64,000 nt of DNA from Prochlorococcus sp. AG-402-G10 (GTDB taxonomy: Bacteria; Cyanobacteriota; Cyanobacteriia; PCC-6307; Cyanobiaceae), in contig QCHT01000001.1 of the NCBI GenBank assembly GCA_003279445.1, positions 124,001 to 188,000 of the forward strand, written 5' to 3'. The notes below the pieces were generated by a model. That model made no database searches. It saw only the letters and a list, made by a program, of their open reading frames with translations, and was not told the DNA's origin. The position numbers were made by a program, and so were the translations under genes. This document shows, in pieces, positions 48,991-57,983 of the stretch (positions are counted from its first letter, which is position 1; each line of letters starts with the position of its first letter).

Positions 48991-50052
48991 TTATGCTTTT
49001 ATGGCTGACCATACTTTTGTCATGAAAAATGAATCACTATTTATACATTTAAAACCATTCATGGATAGCCTTAGATCAATATCATCTTTAATATAATTTT
49101 TATAATATGGCTCATGAAATATTCTATGGAAATTCTCTAATACAGAAGAGAATTCTGGGGAATCACTAAGTTGAATTGAGTCTGCAAGAATTAATACACC
49201 ATTAGGTTGTAGAAGGCGATAGCATTCCTTTATAACATTATCCCTTGCTTTCCCTGGCAATTCATGGAATAGAAATACACATGTAATTGCTTGGAATGAT
49301 TGATCTAGGATAGGTACTCTTTCTGCATTTCCTTTAATTAATTGCACTAATTCATTCTCACCATTGTTTAAATATTTGCTTGCTTGTTTTAAATACGAGG
49401 CGGATAAATCTAATCCAGTAAGTTCAGATGTTGGGAAGGCAGATCTTATTTGCTGAAGAGTTCTACCTGTACCTGTTGCTAGGTCTAGGATTTTTAAACT
49501 TGAATCATTTGATTCTGGGAAATATTTATTGATTTCAGTTTTCAATGGAGCTATCACTCTCCTTCTCATTGCATCTGCTGTTCCATTAAAAAGAATCTCT
49601 ACCTGAATATCATAAATTGATGCTGAATAATCACTTAGATATCCATCTGTTTGATGATGGAAGTTTTGCAAATAATAATCTGGATAGATCTCTTTATTAA
49701 TTGAATGAGGAAGGTCCTGGATATTCCTGTCCTTTCTTCTACTCCAAGTTGATGGCATATCTAGCCAGACTAATGGATATTTTAAAAACCATTCTATCCA
49801 AGGTGCTTCAAAAAGAAGATTTTTTGGATATAAACCTCGTTCCGCATCATACCAATCTATTTCTTCAAGATCTTTAATTGATTTTCTTAGATCAAGAAGT
49901 AGTTCCTTTGTTATATGAGATGTATCCGGAATAGCTTCAGGTACAAGAAATCCCATTAATTTCGTACTTATTTCCTTATGCGCGATTCCAAGAAGACCTT
50001 TGCCTTGCTGCAAGGTTTGATATGCAATTTTTGCGAGGCTTGGCTCGGACAT
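48991..50052 (-). CDS. SAM-dependent methyltransferase (cyanobacterial type)
   Basis: A 353-residue protein with a class I methyltransferase core: SAM loop KILDLATGTGRTLQQI (residues 187-202), LTGLDLSASYL and then AITCVFLFHELPG. An N-terminal domain of about 130 residues is unlike standard family members and precedes the conserved YYLQNFHHQTDGYLSDYSA segment that is shared by cyanobacterial and plant relatives. The substrate is unknown; an aromatic or lipid quinone type is conceivable. The gene is convergent with acs. Confidence 0.85.
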   Translation of the reverse strand: MSEPSLAKIAYQTLQQGKGLLGIAHKEISTKLMGFLVPEAIPDTSHITKELLLDLRKSIKDLEEIDWYDAERGLYPKNLLFEAPWIEWFLKYPLVWLDMPSTWSRRKDRNIQDLPHSINKEIYPDYYLQNFHHQTDGYLSDYSASIYDIQVEILFNGTADAMRRRVIAPLKTEINKYFPESNDSSLKILDLATGTGRTLQQIRSAFPTSELTGLDLSASYLKQASKYLNNGENELVQLIKGNAERVPILDQSFQAITCVFLFHELPGKARDNVIKECYRLLQPNGVLILADSIQLSDSPEFSSVLENFHRIFHEPYYKNYIKDDIDLRLSMNGFKCINSDSFFMTKVWSAIKA

Positions 50053-50462
50053 GGGTGTTTTTAGATAAATCTATTTCAGCAGATTTTTTGCCTTTCCGTG
50101 AGTTTATGTTCAATTTCTGTTGCCAAGAGAATTAATTTTGGGAGAAAAACTCATTTTAATCAATATTCACTTTATTATTTTTAGATTTTATAAGAAGGCG
50201 AATTATGAACTAGCTACAATTACTTTTATTCGTGAAATAATAATCTCACTTTAATCTCCATTATTTAATGAATATATAATAATTAAACTTTCTTAATTTA
50301 AGCCAGAGGTGAAATTATGCTTGTAATTCCTTCCTTTCCATTTTGTTTAGTTAGATCAATGGTAATAAATTTCAAAAAAATAAGGAATACCCAAAATATA
50401 GTCTATGAAGCATTCCTTTTTCTAAAACTAATTGAATCTTAGTTCTTTTTGATTGGCATACC
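50053..50462. other. Intergenic region between the methyltransferase and glnA
   Basis: A 410-base AT-rich gap, both neighbours on the minus strand. The only structure is a possible plus-strand 41-codon frame (50317-50442). I did not find a glnA terminator with a stem and T-tract, nor a tRNA. Confidence 0.45.
50317..50442 (+). CDS. Possible small protein of 41 residues
   Basis: An ATG at 50317 opens a 41-residue frame ending at TAG 50440-50442, on the opposite strand to glnA and convergent with it. It is preceded by AGAGGTG five bases before the ATG, a better ribosome-binding match than most genes here have. The peptide starts MLVIPSFPFCLVR and has a basic centre and a hydrophobic end. I recognise no family, so it may be spurious. 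Confidence 0.3.
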   Translation: MLVIPSFPFCLVRSMVINFKKIRNTQNIVYEAFLFLKLIES

Positions 50463-51884
50463 CTATGCGTCGTAGTACATGAAGAACTCATGAGGGTGAG
50501 GTCTCTGCCTTAATTGCTGGACTTCCTCATATTTCATCTCAATGAAATTGTCAATAAAGTCTGTGTCGAATACTCCTCCCTCTGTTAAGTAATCATTGTC
50601 ATCTTTTAATGCCTCTAAAGCATCGTTTAATGAAGATGGCACAGTTGCTATCTTTGCAAGTTCTTCCGCAGGAAGTTCAAATAAATCTCTATCTTCACCA
50701 TCACCTGGGTCGATTTGATTTTTTATTCCATCTATTCCCGCCATAAGCATTGCACTAAAGGCTAAATATGGATTTGCCAATGCATCTCCTGGTCTGAATT
50801 CCAATCTTTTTGCTTTTGGACTTGGCCCAGTGAGAGGGATCCTGATTGCCGCAGACCGATTGCCTTGTGAATAGACAAGATTCACTGGAGCTTCGAAACC
50901 TGGGACAAGACGTTTGTAACTGTTAGTGCCTGGATTTGTAAAGGCTAGAAATGAAGGCGCATGCTTAAGAATACCCCCTATATACCATCTTGCTGTTTGG
51001 GAGAGGTTTGCGTAAGTACCTTCACCAAAGAAAAGAGGCTTACCAGCTTGCCATAGGCTTTGGTGAACATGCATGCCTGTGCCATTGTCATTCCAGACAG
51101 GTTTTGGCATAAAGGTCGCAGTTTTACCATATTTTTTAGCAATATTCCTTACGACATATTTATATGTCATGACATTGTCAGCTGCTTCGATAAGAGAAGC
51201 GAATTTCATACCTAACTCATGTTGTCCAGGGCCAGCAACTTCATGATGATGTTTCTCGATTGGTATTCCAAGTTCTCCCATGAGTAGCAGCATCTCAGAT
51301 CGCATGTCTTGAGCTGTATCATTTGGAGAAACAGGGAAATAACCTTCTTTGTATTGAATTTTGTAACCTAGGTTCCCACCCTCTTCTGCTCTTGCGGTGT
51401 TCCAAGGGGCTTCGATACTATCAACGCTGTAAAAAGAAGTACCTTCCTTTGAGTCGTATCTTACATCGTCAAAAATAAAGAACTCAGGCTCAGGTCCAAA
51501 AAAAGCAGCATCTGCTAGTCCAGTAGTTGAAAGATAGGATAATGCTTTTTGGGCTAATGCTCTTGGGCATCGTGAGTAAGGATCTCCACTTCTAGGCTCT
51601 TGTATTGAGCAAATCATACTTAGAGTCTTATGCCGGTAAAAGGGATCTATCCATGAAGTGTTCGCATCTGGGACCATTGACATGTCGGATTCATTTATCG
51701 CTTTCCATCCTCTGATTGAAGATCCGTCAAACGCCAATCCCTCTTTGAATGCACTTTCATCAATCATGTCTGAAGTAACAGTTAAATGCTGCCATTTTCC
51801 ATGGATGTCAGTGAATTTGAGATCAATGAGTTCAATCCCCTCGTCTTTGATCTGCCTTAGTACGTCTTGAGCTGATTTTCCCAT
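50463..51884 (-). CDS. glnA: Glutamine synthetase type I
   Basis: Central ammonium-assimilating enzyme. The 473-residue protein has all GSI signatures: [18 protein letters not shown], the ATP region [16 protein letters not shown], and [12 protein letters not shown]. Where the enterobacterial enzyme has the adenylylated tyrosine (NLYDLP), this one reads DLFELP with F402, so adenylylation at that site is not possible, in keeping with cyanobacteria, which use inactivating factors instead. An NtcA-type promoter sits at 51912-51953. Confidence 0.98.
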   Translation of the reverse strand: MGKSAQDVLRQIKDEGIELIDLKFTDIHGKWQHLTVTSDMIDESAFKEGLAFDGSSIRGWKAINESDMSMVPDANTSWIDPFYRHKTLSMICSIQEPRSGDPYSRCPRALAQKALSYLSTTGLADAAFFGPEPEFFIFDDVRYDSKEGTSFYSVDSIEAPWNTARAEEGGNLGYKIQYKEGYFPVSPNDTAQDMRSEMLLLMGELGIPIEKHHHEVAGPGQHELGMKFASLIEAADNVMTYKYVVRNIAKKYGKTATFMPKPVWNDNGTGMHVHQSLWQAGKPLFFGEGTYANLSQTARWYIGGILKHAPSFLAFTNPGTNSYKRLVPGFEAPVNLVYSQGNRSAAIRIPLTGPSPKAKRLEFRPGDALANPYLAFSAMLMAGIDGIKNQIDPGDGEDRDLFELPAEELAKIATVPSSLNDALEALKDDNDYLTEGGVFDTDFIDNFIEMKYEEVQQLRQRPHPHEFFMYYDA

Positions 51885-51911
51885 GGACTATTTTTTGATA
51901 TGTATATACCA

Positions 51912-51953
51912 AAATTAATTACGAAGTGCTTCAGGTTATGTATCAATAAGTAC
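51912..51953 (-). promoter_or_regulatory. NtcA-activated promoter of glnA
   Basis: On the minus strand the sequence reads GTA-N8-TAC (51953-51940), 22 bases, then TAATTT (51917-51912). This is the full cyanobacterial NtcA class II layout GTAN8TAC-N22-TAN3T, with no deviation in the conserved positions. The predicted start would lie about 20 bases upstream of the glnA ATG. NtcA with 2-oxoglutarate would activate glnA during nitrogen shortage. Confidence 0.88.
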
Positions 51954-52144
51954 TTTTTTACACTCTGCTTAGAATCTCATTTGTTTTATTGGCCTATTAG
52001 ATTTCTTGCCTATAAAAAACCAGTATTTCATGTTCTCACCATTGCAATACCTAAAATTAATTTCACGACAATACCATTAGGTGTTTAGGCTCAAGGTTAA
52101 GCAATCATTTCTATCCGGTCTTGGCACCAACCGCTTACTCTGCA

Positions 52145-53284
52145 ATGTTAAAAAATTCTGGCACGTCAGTACCCTCTCTCTCAGTGCCAGAGAGACTTTT
52201 GCTAGGACCTGGGCCTTCTAATTCTCACCCTTTGGTCCTGGAAGCATTGTCTTGCCAACCAGTGGGCCATTTAGATCCTTTTTATATTGATTTAATGGCT
52301 GAGGTTCAGGGATTATTACGAGATGTTTGGCAGACTTCTAATCGCCTAACACTTCCAATGAGTGGGACTGGTAGTGCTGCCATGGAAGCAACAATTGCAA
52401 ATATCATTGAACCTGGAGAAATTTTCCTTGTAGGAATTAACGGCTATTTTGGGAACCGTTTGGCTGATATGGCTTCTAGATATCAAGCAAAAGTTAGAAC
52501 AATTGAGAAACCCTGGGGAGAAGCATTTTCTCTTGATGATATTGAATCTGCTTTGATTAAATACAAACCTTCTGTTTTTGCCTTAGTTCATGCCGAAACT
52601 TCAACAGGAGTTTGTCAACCAATGCAGCAAATAGGTGATTTGTGCCGACGATATGATTGCCTCTTGATTCTAGATACAGTAACTTCACTTGGAAGTATCC
52701 CTTTATTCCTGGATGAATGGAAGGTAGATCTTGCCTATAGTTGTAGTCAAAAGGGACTTAGTTGTCCTCCAGGACTTGGTCCTTTTACAATGAATAAAAG
52801 AGCAGAAGAAAAACTTAATAATAGAAAAGGTAAAGTCCCGAATTGGTATTTAGATCTTTCTTTGTTAAATCAGTATTGGGGTAGTGATCGTGTTTATCAT
52901 CACACAGCACCAGTGAATATGAATTTTGGTATTCGCGAGGCTCTCAGATTAATTGTTGAAGAAGGCTTGGAAAATTCATGGGATCGCCATAGAACAAATG
53001 CTGAAGCCTTATGGAATGGATTACAAAGTATGGGCTTGGAGCTTCATGTTAAAGAGGAACTTCGGCTCCCAACACTTACTACTGTAAAGATTCCCAATGG
53101 TATTCATGGTAAATCATTTACTCAGCATTTACTGAATAATTTTGGTGTAGAAATAGGAGGAGGTTTAGGTGAGTTAGCAGGCAAAGTCTGGAGAATTGGT
53201 CTTATGGGATATAATTCAAAGAGAAAAAATGTTGATAAGATCTTAGATCTTTTTGAGTCTGAATTACCTAAATTTAAAGGCTAA
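52145..53284 (+). CDS. Serine-pyruvate/alanine-glyoxylate aminotransferase
   Basis: Class V PLP aminotransferase of about 379 residues, which interconverts glyoxylate and glycine with serine or alanine as donor, useful in photorespiratory 2-phosphoglycolate salvage. Conserved parts are LLLGPGPSNSHPLVLEAL, the MSGTGSAAMEAT phosphate site, and the PLP lysine in AYSCSQKGLSCPPGLGPF. The ATG at 52145 is chosen; a TTG at 52121 adds eight residues. It is divergent from glnA, so both share the regulatory gap of about 260 bases. It is convergent with tadA. Confidence 0.92.
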   Translation: MLKNSGTSVPSLSVPERLLLGPGPSNSHPLVLEALSCQPVGHLDPFYIDLMAEVQGLLRDVWQTSNRLTLPMSGTGSAAMEATIANIIEPGEIFLVGINGYFGNRLADMASRYQAKVRTIEKPWGEAFSLDDIESALIKYKPSVFALVHAETSTGVCQPMQQIGDLCRRYDCLLILDTVTSLGSIPLFLDEWKVDLAYSCSQKGLSCPPGLGPFTMNKRAEEKLNNRKGKVPNWYLDLSLLNQYWGSDRVYHHTAPVNMNFGIREALRLIVEEGLENSWDRHRTNAEALWNGLQSMGLELHVKEELRLPTLTTVKIPNGIHGKSFTQHLLNNFGVEIGGGLGELAGKVWRIGLMGYNSKRKNVDKILDLFESELPKFKG

Positions 53285-53287
53285 TAT

Positions 53288-53776
53288 TTACTTGGATCTA
53301 TGAATTTTAAACCATTCTTTTAGTTCATATTTGAGTTGATCTTCCAAAATTCCTCTTTCAATAGTCATTTTATGATGAGCACTTTTATGTGAGGTTAAAT
53401 CTATGGATCCGCCCATTCCACCTCTTTTCTTATCTTCTGTTCCATATATAACCTTCCCCATTCTTGCTTGAATAAGTGCACCAGAACACATTTGGCATGG
53501 TTCAAGAGTCACTATCAAGGTGCATTCATTGAATCTCCAATCTCTTTTTATCCAAGCAGCTTGACGAAGAGCAATTAGTTCTGCGTGTCCTAAAGGGTTG
53601 CAATCTCTATTTCTAGTATTTCTTCCATGACCAATACATTGCCCCTTTTCGTTTAGGATTATTGCTGAAACTGGAACTTCCCCATCATCACCAGCATTTC
53701 TCGCTCTTTTAAGAAGAATGAACATCCATCGAAGGGTTTGTGTATCGTTGAGTTGTATTGGTTTAGCAAATTGCAT
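53288..53776 (-). CDS. tadA: tRNA-specific adenosine deaminase
   Basis: Deaminates the wobble adenosine of tRNA-Arg(ACG) to inosine. The 162-residue protein carries the zinc-deaminase motifs HAELIAL (H ligand and catalytic E) and PCQMCSGA (two cysteine ligands), with the family's conserved sequence ARMGKVIYGTEDKKRGG after it. Slightly longer at the N-terminus than E. coli TadA. It is convergent with the aminotransferase gene (three-base gap). Confidence 0.95.
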   Translation of the reverse strand: MQFAKPIQLNDTQTLRWMFILLKRARNAGDDGEVPVSAIILNEKGQCIGHGRNTRNRDCNPLGHAELIALRQAAWIKRDWRFNECTLIVTLEPCQMCSGALIQARMGKVIYGTEDKKRGGMGGSIDLTSHKSAHHKMTIERGILEDQLKYELKEWFKIHRSK

Positions 53777-53865
53777 AGGTGTAAAAACAAACCTTTAAAT
53801 ACGAACTTACTGAATTTTATTTCTCAACAATTCTTTTTGGTATAAATACCTGATAGGAAATTCCA

Positions 53866-55233
53866 TTGGACTTTTTTGCATCACCAAATCATTCTGATCC
53901 AAAATTTAAATCTTTTTTAGAAGATGCTTGTGGCAGTCTTTGTAGTTGGATATCCACGACGCATGAGAAGGGACCCCTGCCTTCATTATTTGATTTACCG
54001 GATGTTCAACCCTGCTTAGAAGGATTGCCTCCTGAACAACTATTGGAGGATATTCAGAAGTTGATGTCAGGTTCATATCATTCATCTCATCCAGGTGCTC
54101 TTGCACATTTAGACCCTCCTCCCCTTACTGGTTCAATTATTGGGGAGTTGATATGTGCAGGCCTTAATAATAATTTATTGGCTGAGGAACTTTCTCCAAG
54201 TATCACAAAATTAGAGCGTAGCCTTTGTAAATGGATTTCAGAAGAATTGGGAATGCCGAGTACTTCTGGGGGAGTAGCTGCATGTGGTGGAAGTCTAGCT
54301 AATTTAATGGCTTTGTTGGTTGCAAGATCTAACAGCAACTCTCTCTATAACTCAGATGCTGTTGTTCTTGTAAGTGAAGAAGCTCATGTCTCAATTGCCA
54401 GGGCAGTTTCGGTCATGGGTCTGCCTCCAGATTCTCTATGTAAGATTTCGACTGATAATGATGGCAGAATTGATATCACATCTCTAAAGAAAAGGTTTTC
54501 AGAAATAAAAACCCTTGGTAAAACCTGCATAGCTGTTGTTGCAACTGCAGGTACAACTATTAGAGGAGCAATCGATCCATTAACTGAAATCTCACATTTT
54601 TGTAGGGTTGAGAACCTGTGGCTACATGTAGATGCTGCTATTGGTGGAGTATTTGCTTTGTCGACTTCAACAAAAAAACTTGTATCAGATCTATCTAAGG
54701 CGAATTCAGTTACTGTTAATCCTCAGAAGCTTTTGGGAATCACGAAAACATCGTCGTTATTGCTTGTATCAAACTTTGATGATCTATTTAAATGTTTCTC
54801 AACTGGTTTCCCTTATATTGAACCTTCTTCAGGCTTACAAGTTCAAGGTGGAGAAATTGGATTGCAAGGAACTAGAGCTGCAGAGATAATTAAATTGTGG
54901 ATTGGGTTAAGGCAACTTGGTCAGAATGGAATTCAATTACTTCTTGAACAAGCTATCTTTCGTAGAAGGTATCTAGCTGAGAAGCTAGACAGTCGAAAAC
55001 TTAAGGTAATTACTGGACCCTTGCACTTGTTAGCTGTTACTCCCCTTGATGCTACTTCTCTTGAAGCTGATGAATGGTCAGTTAGGACTAAATCTCGATT
55101 GTTAGAGAGTAATTTCTTGCTATCAAGACCTAAATATCAGAATCGCTATTATTTGAAGGCAGTCATGGGTAACCCTCATACACAAACTTCACATATAGAT
55201 GAATTGGCAGAAACCTTGAATCAATCTGTTTAA
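53866..55233 (+). CDS. PLP-dependent group II decarboxylase family protein
   Basis: A 455-residue protein of the glutamate/tyrosine/diaminobutyrate decarboxylase family. It has the N-terminal LAHLDPPPLTGSIIGELICAGLNNN region, the cofactor-binding VDAAIGGVFALS, and a PLP lysine in VNPQKLLGITKTSSLLL. Instead of the usual His-Lys before it, this protein has Gln-Lys. The substrate is not clear; aspartate, cysteine sulfinate or diaminobutyrate are possible. Start is TTG 53866. The small membrane protein gene begins five bases after its stop. Confidence 0.85.
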   Translation: MDFFASPNHSDPKFKSFLEDACGSLCSWISTTHEKGPLPSLFDLPDVQPCLEGLPPEQLLEDIQKLMSGSYHSSHPGALAHLDPPPLTGSIIGELICAGLNNNLLAEELSPSITKLERSLCKWISEELGMPSTSGGVAACGGSLANLMALLVARSNSNSLYNSDAVVLVSEEAHVSIARAVSVMGLPPDSLCKISTDNDGRIDITSLKKRFSEIKTLGKTCIAVVATAGTTIRGAIDPLTEISHFCRVENLWLHVDAAIGGVFALSTSTKKLVSDLSKANSVTVNPQKLLGITKTSSLLLVSNFDDLFKCFSTGFPYIEPSSGLQVQGGEIGLQGTRAAEIIKLWIGLRQLGQNGIQLLLEQAIFRRRYLAEKLDSRKLKVITGPLHLLAVTPLDATSLEADEWSVRTKSRLLESNFLLSRPKYQNRYYLKAVMGNPHTQTSHIDELAETLNQSV

Positions 55234-55238
55234 TTACA

Positions 55239-55415
55239 ATGAACAATGAAAATAAACGGGGGAAATTTGTAGCCGTAGTTACTGGGATCTTCTCAATTAT
55301 CATAGGCATACTTTATTTAACTCTAATAACTATTCTTGATGCTCGTGGCCCAATGCTTCCTCCACCTCCCGAGGCCTTAGGCTTGGTGGCAACTCTTTGT
55401 AGTTGTCTTCTCTAA
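55239..55415 (+). CDS. Small membrane protein of 58 residues
   Basis: Short frame from ATG 55239 to TAA 55413-55415, begun five bases after the decarboxylase stop. The protein has a charged N-terminus (NNENKRGK), one membrane segment (about residues 10-32, GIFSIIIGILYLTLI), then ILDARGPMLPPPPEALG, a proline-rich stretch that I recall from small cyanobacterial membrane proteins. The tail GLVATLCSCLL is odd. The last 86 bases overlap the 3' end of the convergent GTPase gene. Function is unknown. Confidence 0.75.
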   Translation: MNNENKRGKFVAVVTGIFSIIIGILYLTLITILDARGPMLPPPPEALGLVATLCSCLL

Positions 55416-56889
55416 TAGGCTTAACTACTCTATTCATTGCAAGCTTTATAAATTGCCTTAAGCTTTTTTCTCGGCTGTTGATATTATAGTGCCTTTGAAC
55501 AACTTCTTGTATCCCTCCATCGCCCCAATCCTGATCCTGTTCAAAATAAGTTATCAAACTTTCCCCAGCAACTTTTGTAAGCCAACCTGCTGTAATGCTT
55601 TGGATTGACTTCCCTATTAGATATGTAGGCAGGTGCAAACTAAGCGAGTTGCTAATTATTGAAACCGCTCCTTTTACTATTCCTAATCCAGCAATGGTTT
55701 GACCTAGTGACATTGCAAGAAACTTGGCTCGGCTCTTTGTTAGATTAACTCCAAATATTTTAGATATATCCATCACCATTCTGCCATTAACTACAGCAGT
55801 CCCAAGAAGGTCTACTCCAGGTAATGGAGTCATAAATACAACGCTGCTGCTAATCCATATGTACCTTTCTACACATCTATTGGCTTTCATAAGTCTCTGC
55901 TTTGATAAAAGCCTTCTACCTGATTCTCCTAAGTTCCTACATTGAAGTAGAATATTATCTGCAATTAGCTCTTCACCTTCTTCGTGAAGAACGATAGCTA
56001 TGCGTGTTATTAACTGCTTAATTTCCGGTTTGGGTTGCAAGGGTCTACTGCCGAGAACAGGTATTGTCTGAGGCGAAGCAGAAATTGTGATGATATTTTT
56101 CTTATCAACTAATCCCATACAATGATTTTGTATTAAATTAACTAAGTTGTCTTCCTCAGATTCTGAGCGAAGGTCACACTTGTTAATAGCAACAAAGAGC
56201 TTCTTGCCTACTTTTGATAGACTTGTTATTAACTTCATTTCATAAGACCTTAGATCACTATCTACTACAAAAATTATTAGATCAGCCCGACTTGCTTTTA
56301 GAAGAGCCTCCCTTTCTCTTATACGACCATCTACACCTCCTTCTAGAATTCCAGGGGTGTCTACAAGATTTAGTCCTCTAGCAAGAGACTTTAAACGTAG
56401 TCGGTATGAATTTGTACTTTTGGTTGAGCCCATGCTCGGGCCAATTTCTCCTACTATTCTATTAAGAAGGGATCTTATGATAGAAGTCTTACCAGTAGAT
56501 CCTGTTCCCAAGAAAACAACGACTAAATCGCCTCTTAAAAGCTCTTTTTCAATTAACTCCTTTTCGTATTTAAAAGCTTCTGATGCAATATTATTTTGAA
56601 TAAGGCTAGTTAACTGATCTATACTTTTTAAACTTTGTCTTGCAGCCTCACTACGATCCTTAGGTGCTGAGACGGTATCTTTTTCATTAATTAGATAATA
56701 GCTTAATCTTCGTATGATTCTTTTGACTTTGTTAAGTAGGCTTTTATTAAAAAGTAGAGAAAGGGTTACTAGAGAAAAAAATATTATTTTTATATTTATT
56801 AATTTTATTATAGCTCCAGCTAATGCAGCTATAGTAACCACTATTGGAAGTAGTAGTAAAAAAATAAAGCGCTTATTTCTATTGATCAT
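55330..56889 (-). CDS. DUF697-containing GTPase, membrane-associated
   Basis: A 519-residue protein. Two N-terminal hydrophobic segments (about residues 8-48) are followed by a GTPase domain with G1 FLGTGSTGKTSIIRSLL, G3 LVDTPGILEGG, and G4 INKCD, then a YcjF-type DUF697 hydrophobic region (TPLPGVDLLGTAVVNGRMVMD, about residues 355-450). Related proteins are thought to work in membrane or envelope processes. It shares its DUF697 region with the 24899-26263 gene. Its 3' end overlaps the 58-residue gene by 86 bases. lspA lies 53 bases upstream. Confidence 0.88.
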   Translation of the reverse strand: MINRNKRFIFLLLLPIVVTIAALAGAIIKLINIKIIFFSLVTLSLLFNKSLLNKVKRIIRRLSYYLINEKDTVSAPKDRSEAARQSLKSIDQLTSLIQNNIASEAFKYEKELIEKELLRGDLVVVFLGTGSTGKTSIIRSLLNRIVGEIGPSMGSTKSTNSYRLRLKSLARGLNLVDTPGILEGGVDGRIREREALLKASRADLIIFVVDSDLRSYEMKLITSLSKVGKKLFVAINKCDLRSESEEDNLVNLIQNHCMGLVDKKNIITISASPQTIPVLGSRPLQPKPEIKQLITRIAIVLHEEGEELIADNILLQCRNLGESGRRLLSKQRLMKANRCVERYIWISSSVVFMTPLPGVDLLGTAVVNGRMVMDISKIFGVNLTKSRAKFLAMSLGQTIAGLGIVKGAVSIISNSLSLHLPTYLIGKSIQSITAGWLTKVAGESLITYFEQDQDWGDGGIQEVVQRHYNINSREKSLRQFIKLAMNRVVKPIREDNYKELPPSLRPREVEEALGHEHQE

Positions 56890-56942
56890 TTTATAGATAA
56901 TAGTTCCGATAAATCATCATTATTCCTGTAAGATTGCATTTC

Positions 56943-57392
56943 TTAAATCCTCTTTCTAGTGAGAATATCAAGTAGAAGGTAAATTAAAGCAATATTAATT
57001 GAGATATCAGCAAAATTAAAGATTGGAAAATTGACAGGTATTAATTGTATGAAATCTACTACATAACCTAGTCTCCATCGATCTAATCCGTTGCCAAGAG
57101 TTCCACCTAAAAGGCATCCTATACCCAAAGCATTATAGTAATTAAAGAAAGATCTACTGCAAATCAAGATTATTAAAACTAATGCGACGGTTAGACTAAT
57201 GATCGAAAGTAAGAAGGGGAAACTGCTAAATATACTAAATGCAGCTCCCTTATTCTTCACTAAATTAAGTCTAATTAGGCCAGGTATAATAGGAATTTGA
57301 CTTGCAGGAGTTATTGTAATTGCAATAAACTTAGTTAATTGATCAAATGAGCAAATCAAAATGGATAGAAAGATAATTGTGTTAGACTTCAT
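56943..57392 (-). CDS. lspA: Lipoprotein signal peptidase
   Basis: Cleaves lipoprotein signal peptides after lipid attachment. The 149-residue membrane protein has four hydrophobic segments and the catalytic region: GNGLDRWRLGYVVDFIQL and FNFADISINIAL, supplying the two aspartates of the active site. The mntC-like lipoprotein of this window would be a substrate. It starts nine bases after the bioY stop on the same strand, so the two are cotranscribed. Confidence 0.95.
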   Translation of the reverse strand: MKSNTIIFLSILICSFDQLTKFIAITITPASQIPIIPGLIRLNLVKNKGAAFSIFSSFPFLLSIISLTVALVLIILICSRSFFNYYNALGIGCLLGGTLGNGLDRWRLGYVVDFIQLIPVNFPIFNFADISINIALIYLLLDILTRKRI

Positions 57393-57401
57393 TGATTTAC
57401 T

Positions 57402-57983
57402 TCATTCTAGAATTAATACTTTTCTCAATGATTTAGTTAGCAATACAATGGGAATGCATAAGAGTACGTGGAAAGGAAGGTTAGAGATGCTATATATATA
57501 TAATAGCTCCAGAAGTGTGTCACCCCATCTTGATGTCAATACTCCTGCAAATATGTTTATTATTCCTACCGCATGAATTATTGTCAATCCAGAAATAGAT
57601 GTAATAAATAATCTAAGTATTGAATTATTTCTTCTTAACTGAGCCATTCGCCCGGTTACCCAAACGGCTGGTATGAAACCAGCTAAATATCCAAAGGCCG
57701 GAGTAGCAATATATCCAAGACTTCCCCCTCCTTGGAATACAGGTAGATAAAACAGACCAATTGTTAGGTAAGCAATAGCTGCGATCATCCCTGCTTTAGG
57801 TCCGCAGAATAATCCAGTGAATATTAATGCCGGCACTTGCCATGAAATAGGTAAATCAACAACTTCTAGAGATAAATTACTTTTAATGATAAAAGTTGCT
57901 GATGGAATCATTCCACCTACAAGGATTATTAGTAGACTTGCGAGTGCTGAACTTAAAAGAGTAAAGGTTCGCAAGGGAATCAA
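57402..57983 (-). CDS. bioY: BioY-family biotin transporter, substrate-specific component
   Basis: Membrane S-component of an ECF-type vitamin importer, 193 residues with about six transmembrane segments. Signature text is GPKAGMIAAIAYLTIGLFYLPVFQGG followed by GYIATPAFGYLAGF, as in BioY. Biotin is thus the likely ligand. The ATPase encoded at 61718-62329 is of ECF type and could be its partner, though a T component is not in this window. lspA follows by nine bases. No BirA-type operator is recognised upstream. Confidence 0.93.
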   Translation of the reverse strand: MIPLRTFTLLSSALASLLIILVGGMIPSATFIIKSNLSLEVVDLPISWQVPALIFTGLFCGPKAGMIAAIAYLTIGLFYLPVFQGGGSLGYIATPAFGYLAGFIPAVWVTGRMAQLRRNNSILRLFITSISGLTIIHAVGIINIFAGVLTSRWGDTLLELLYIYSISNLPFHVLLCIPIVLLTKSLRKVLILE

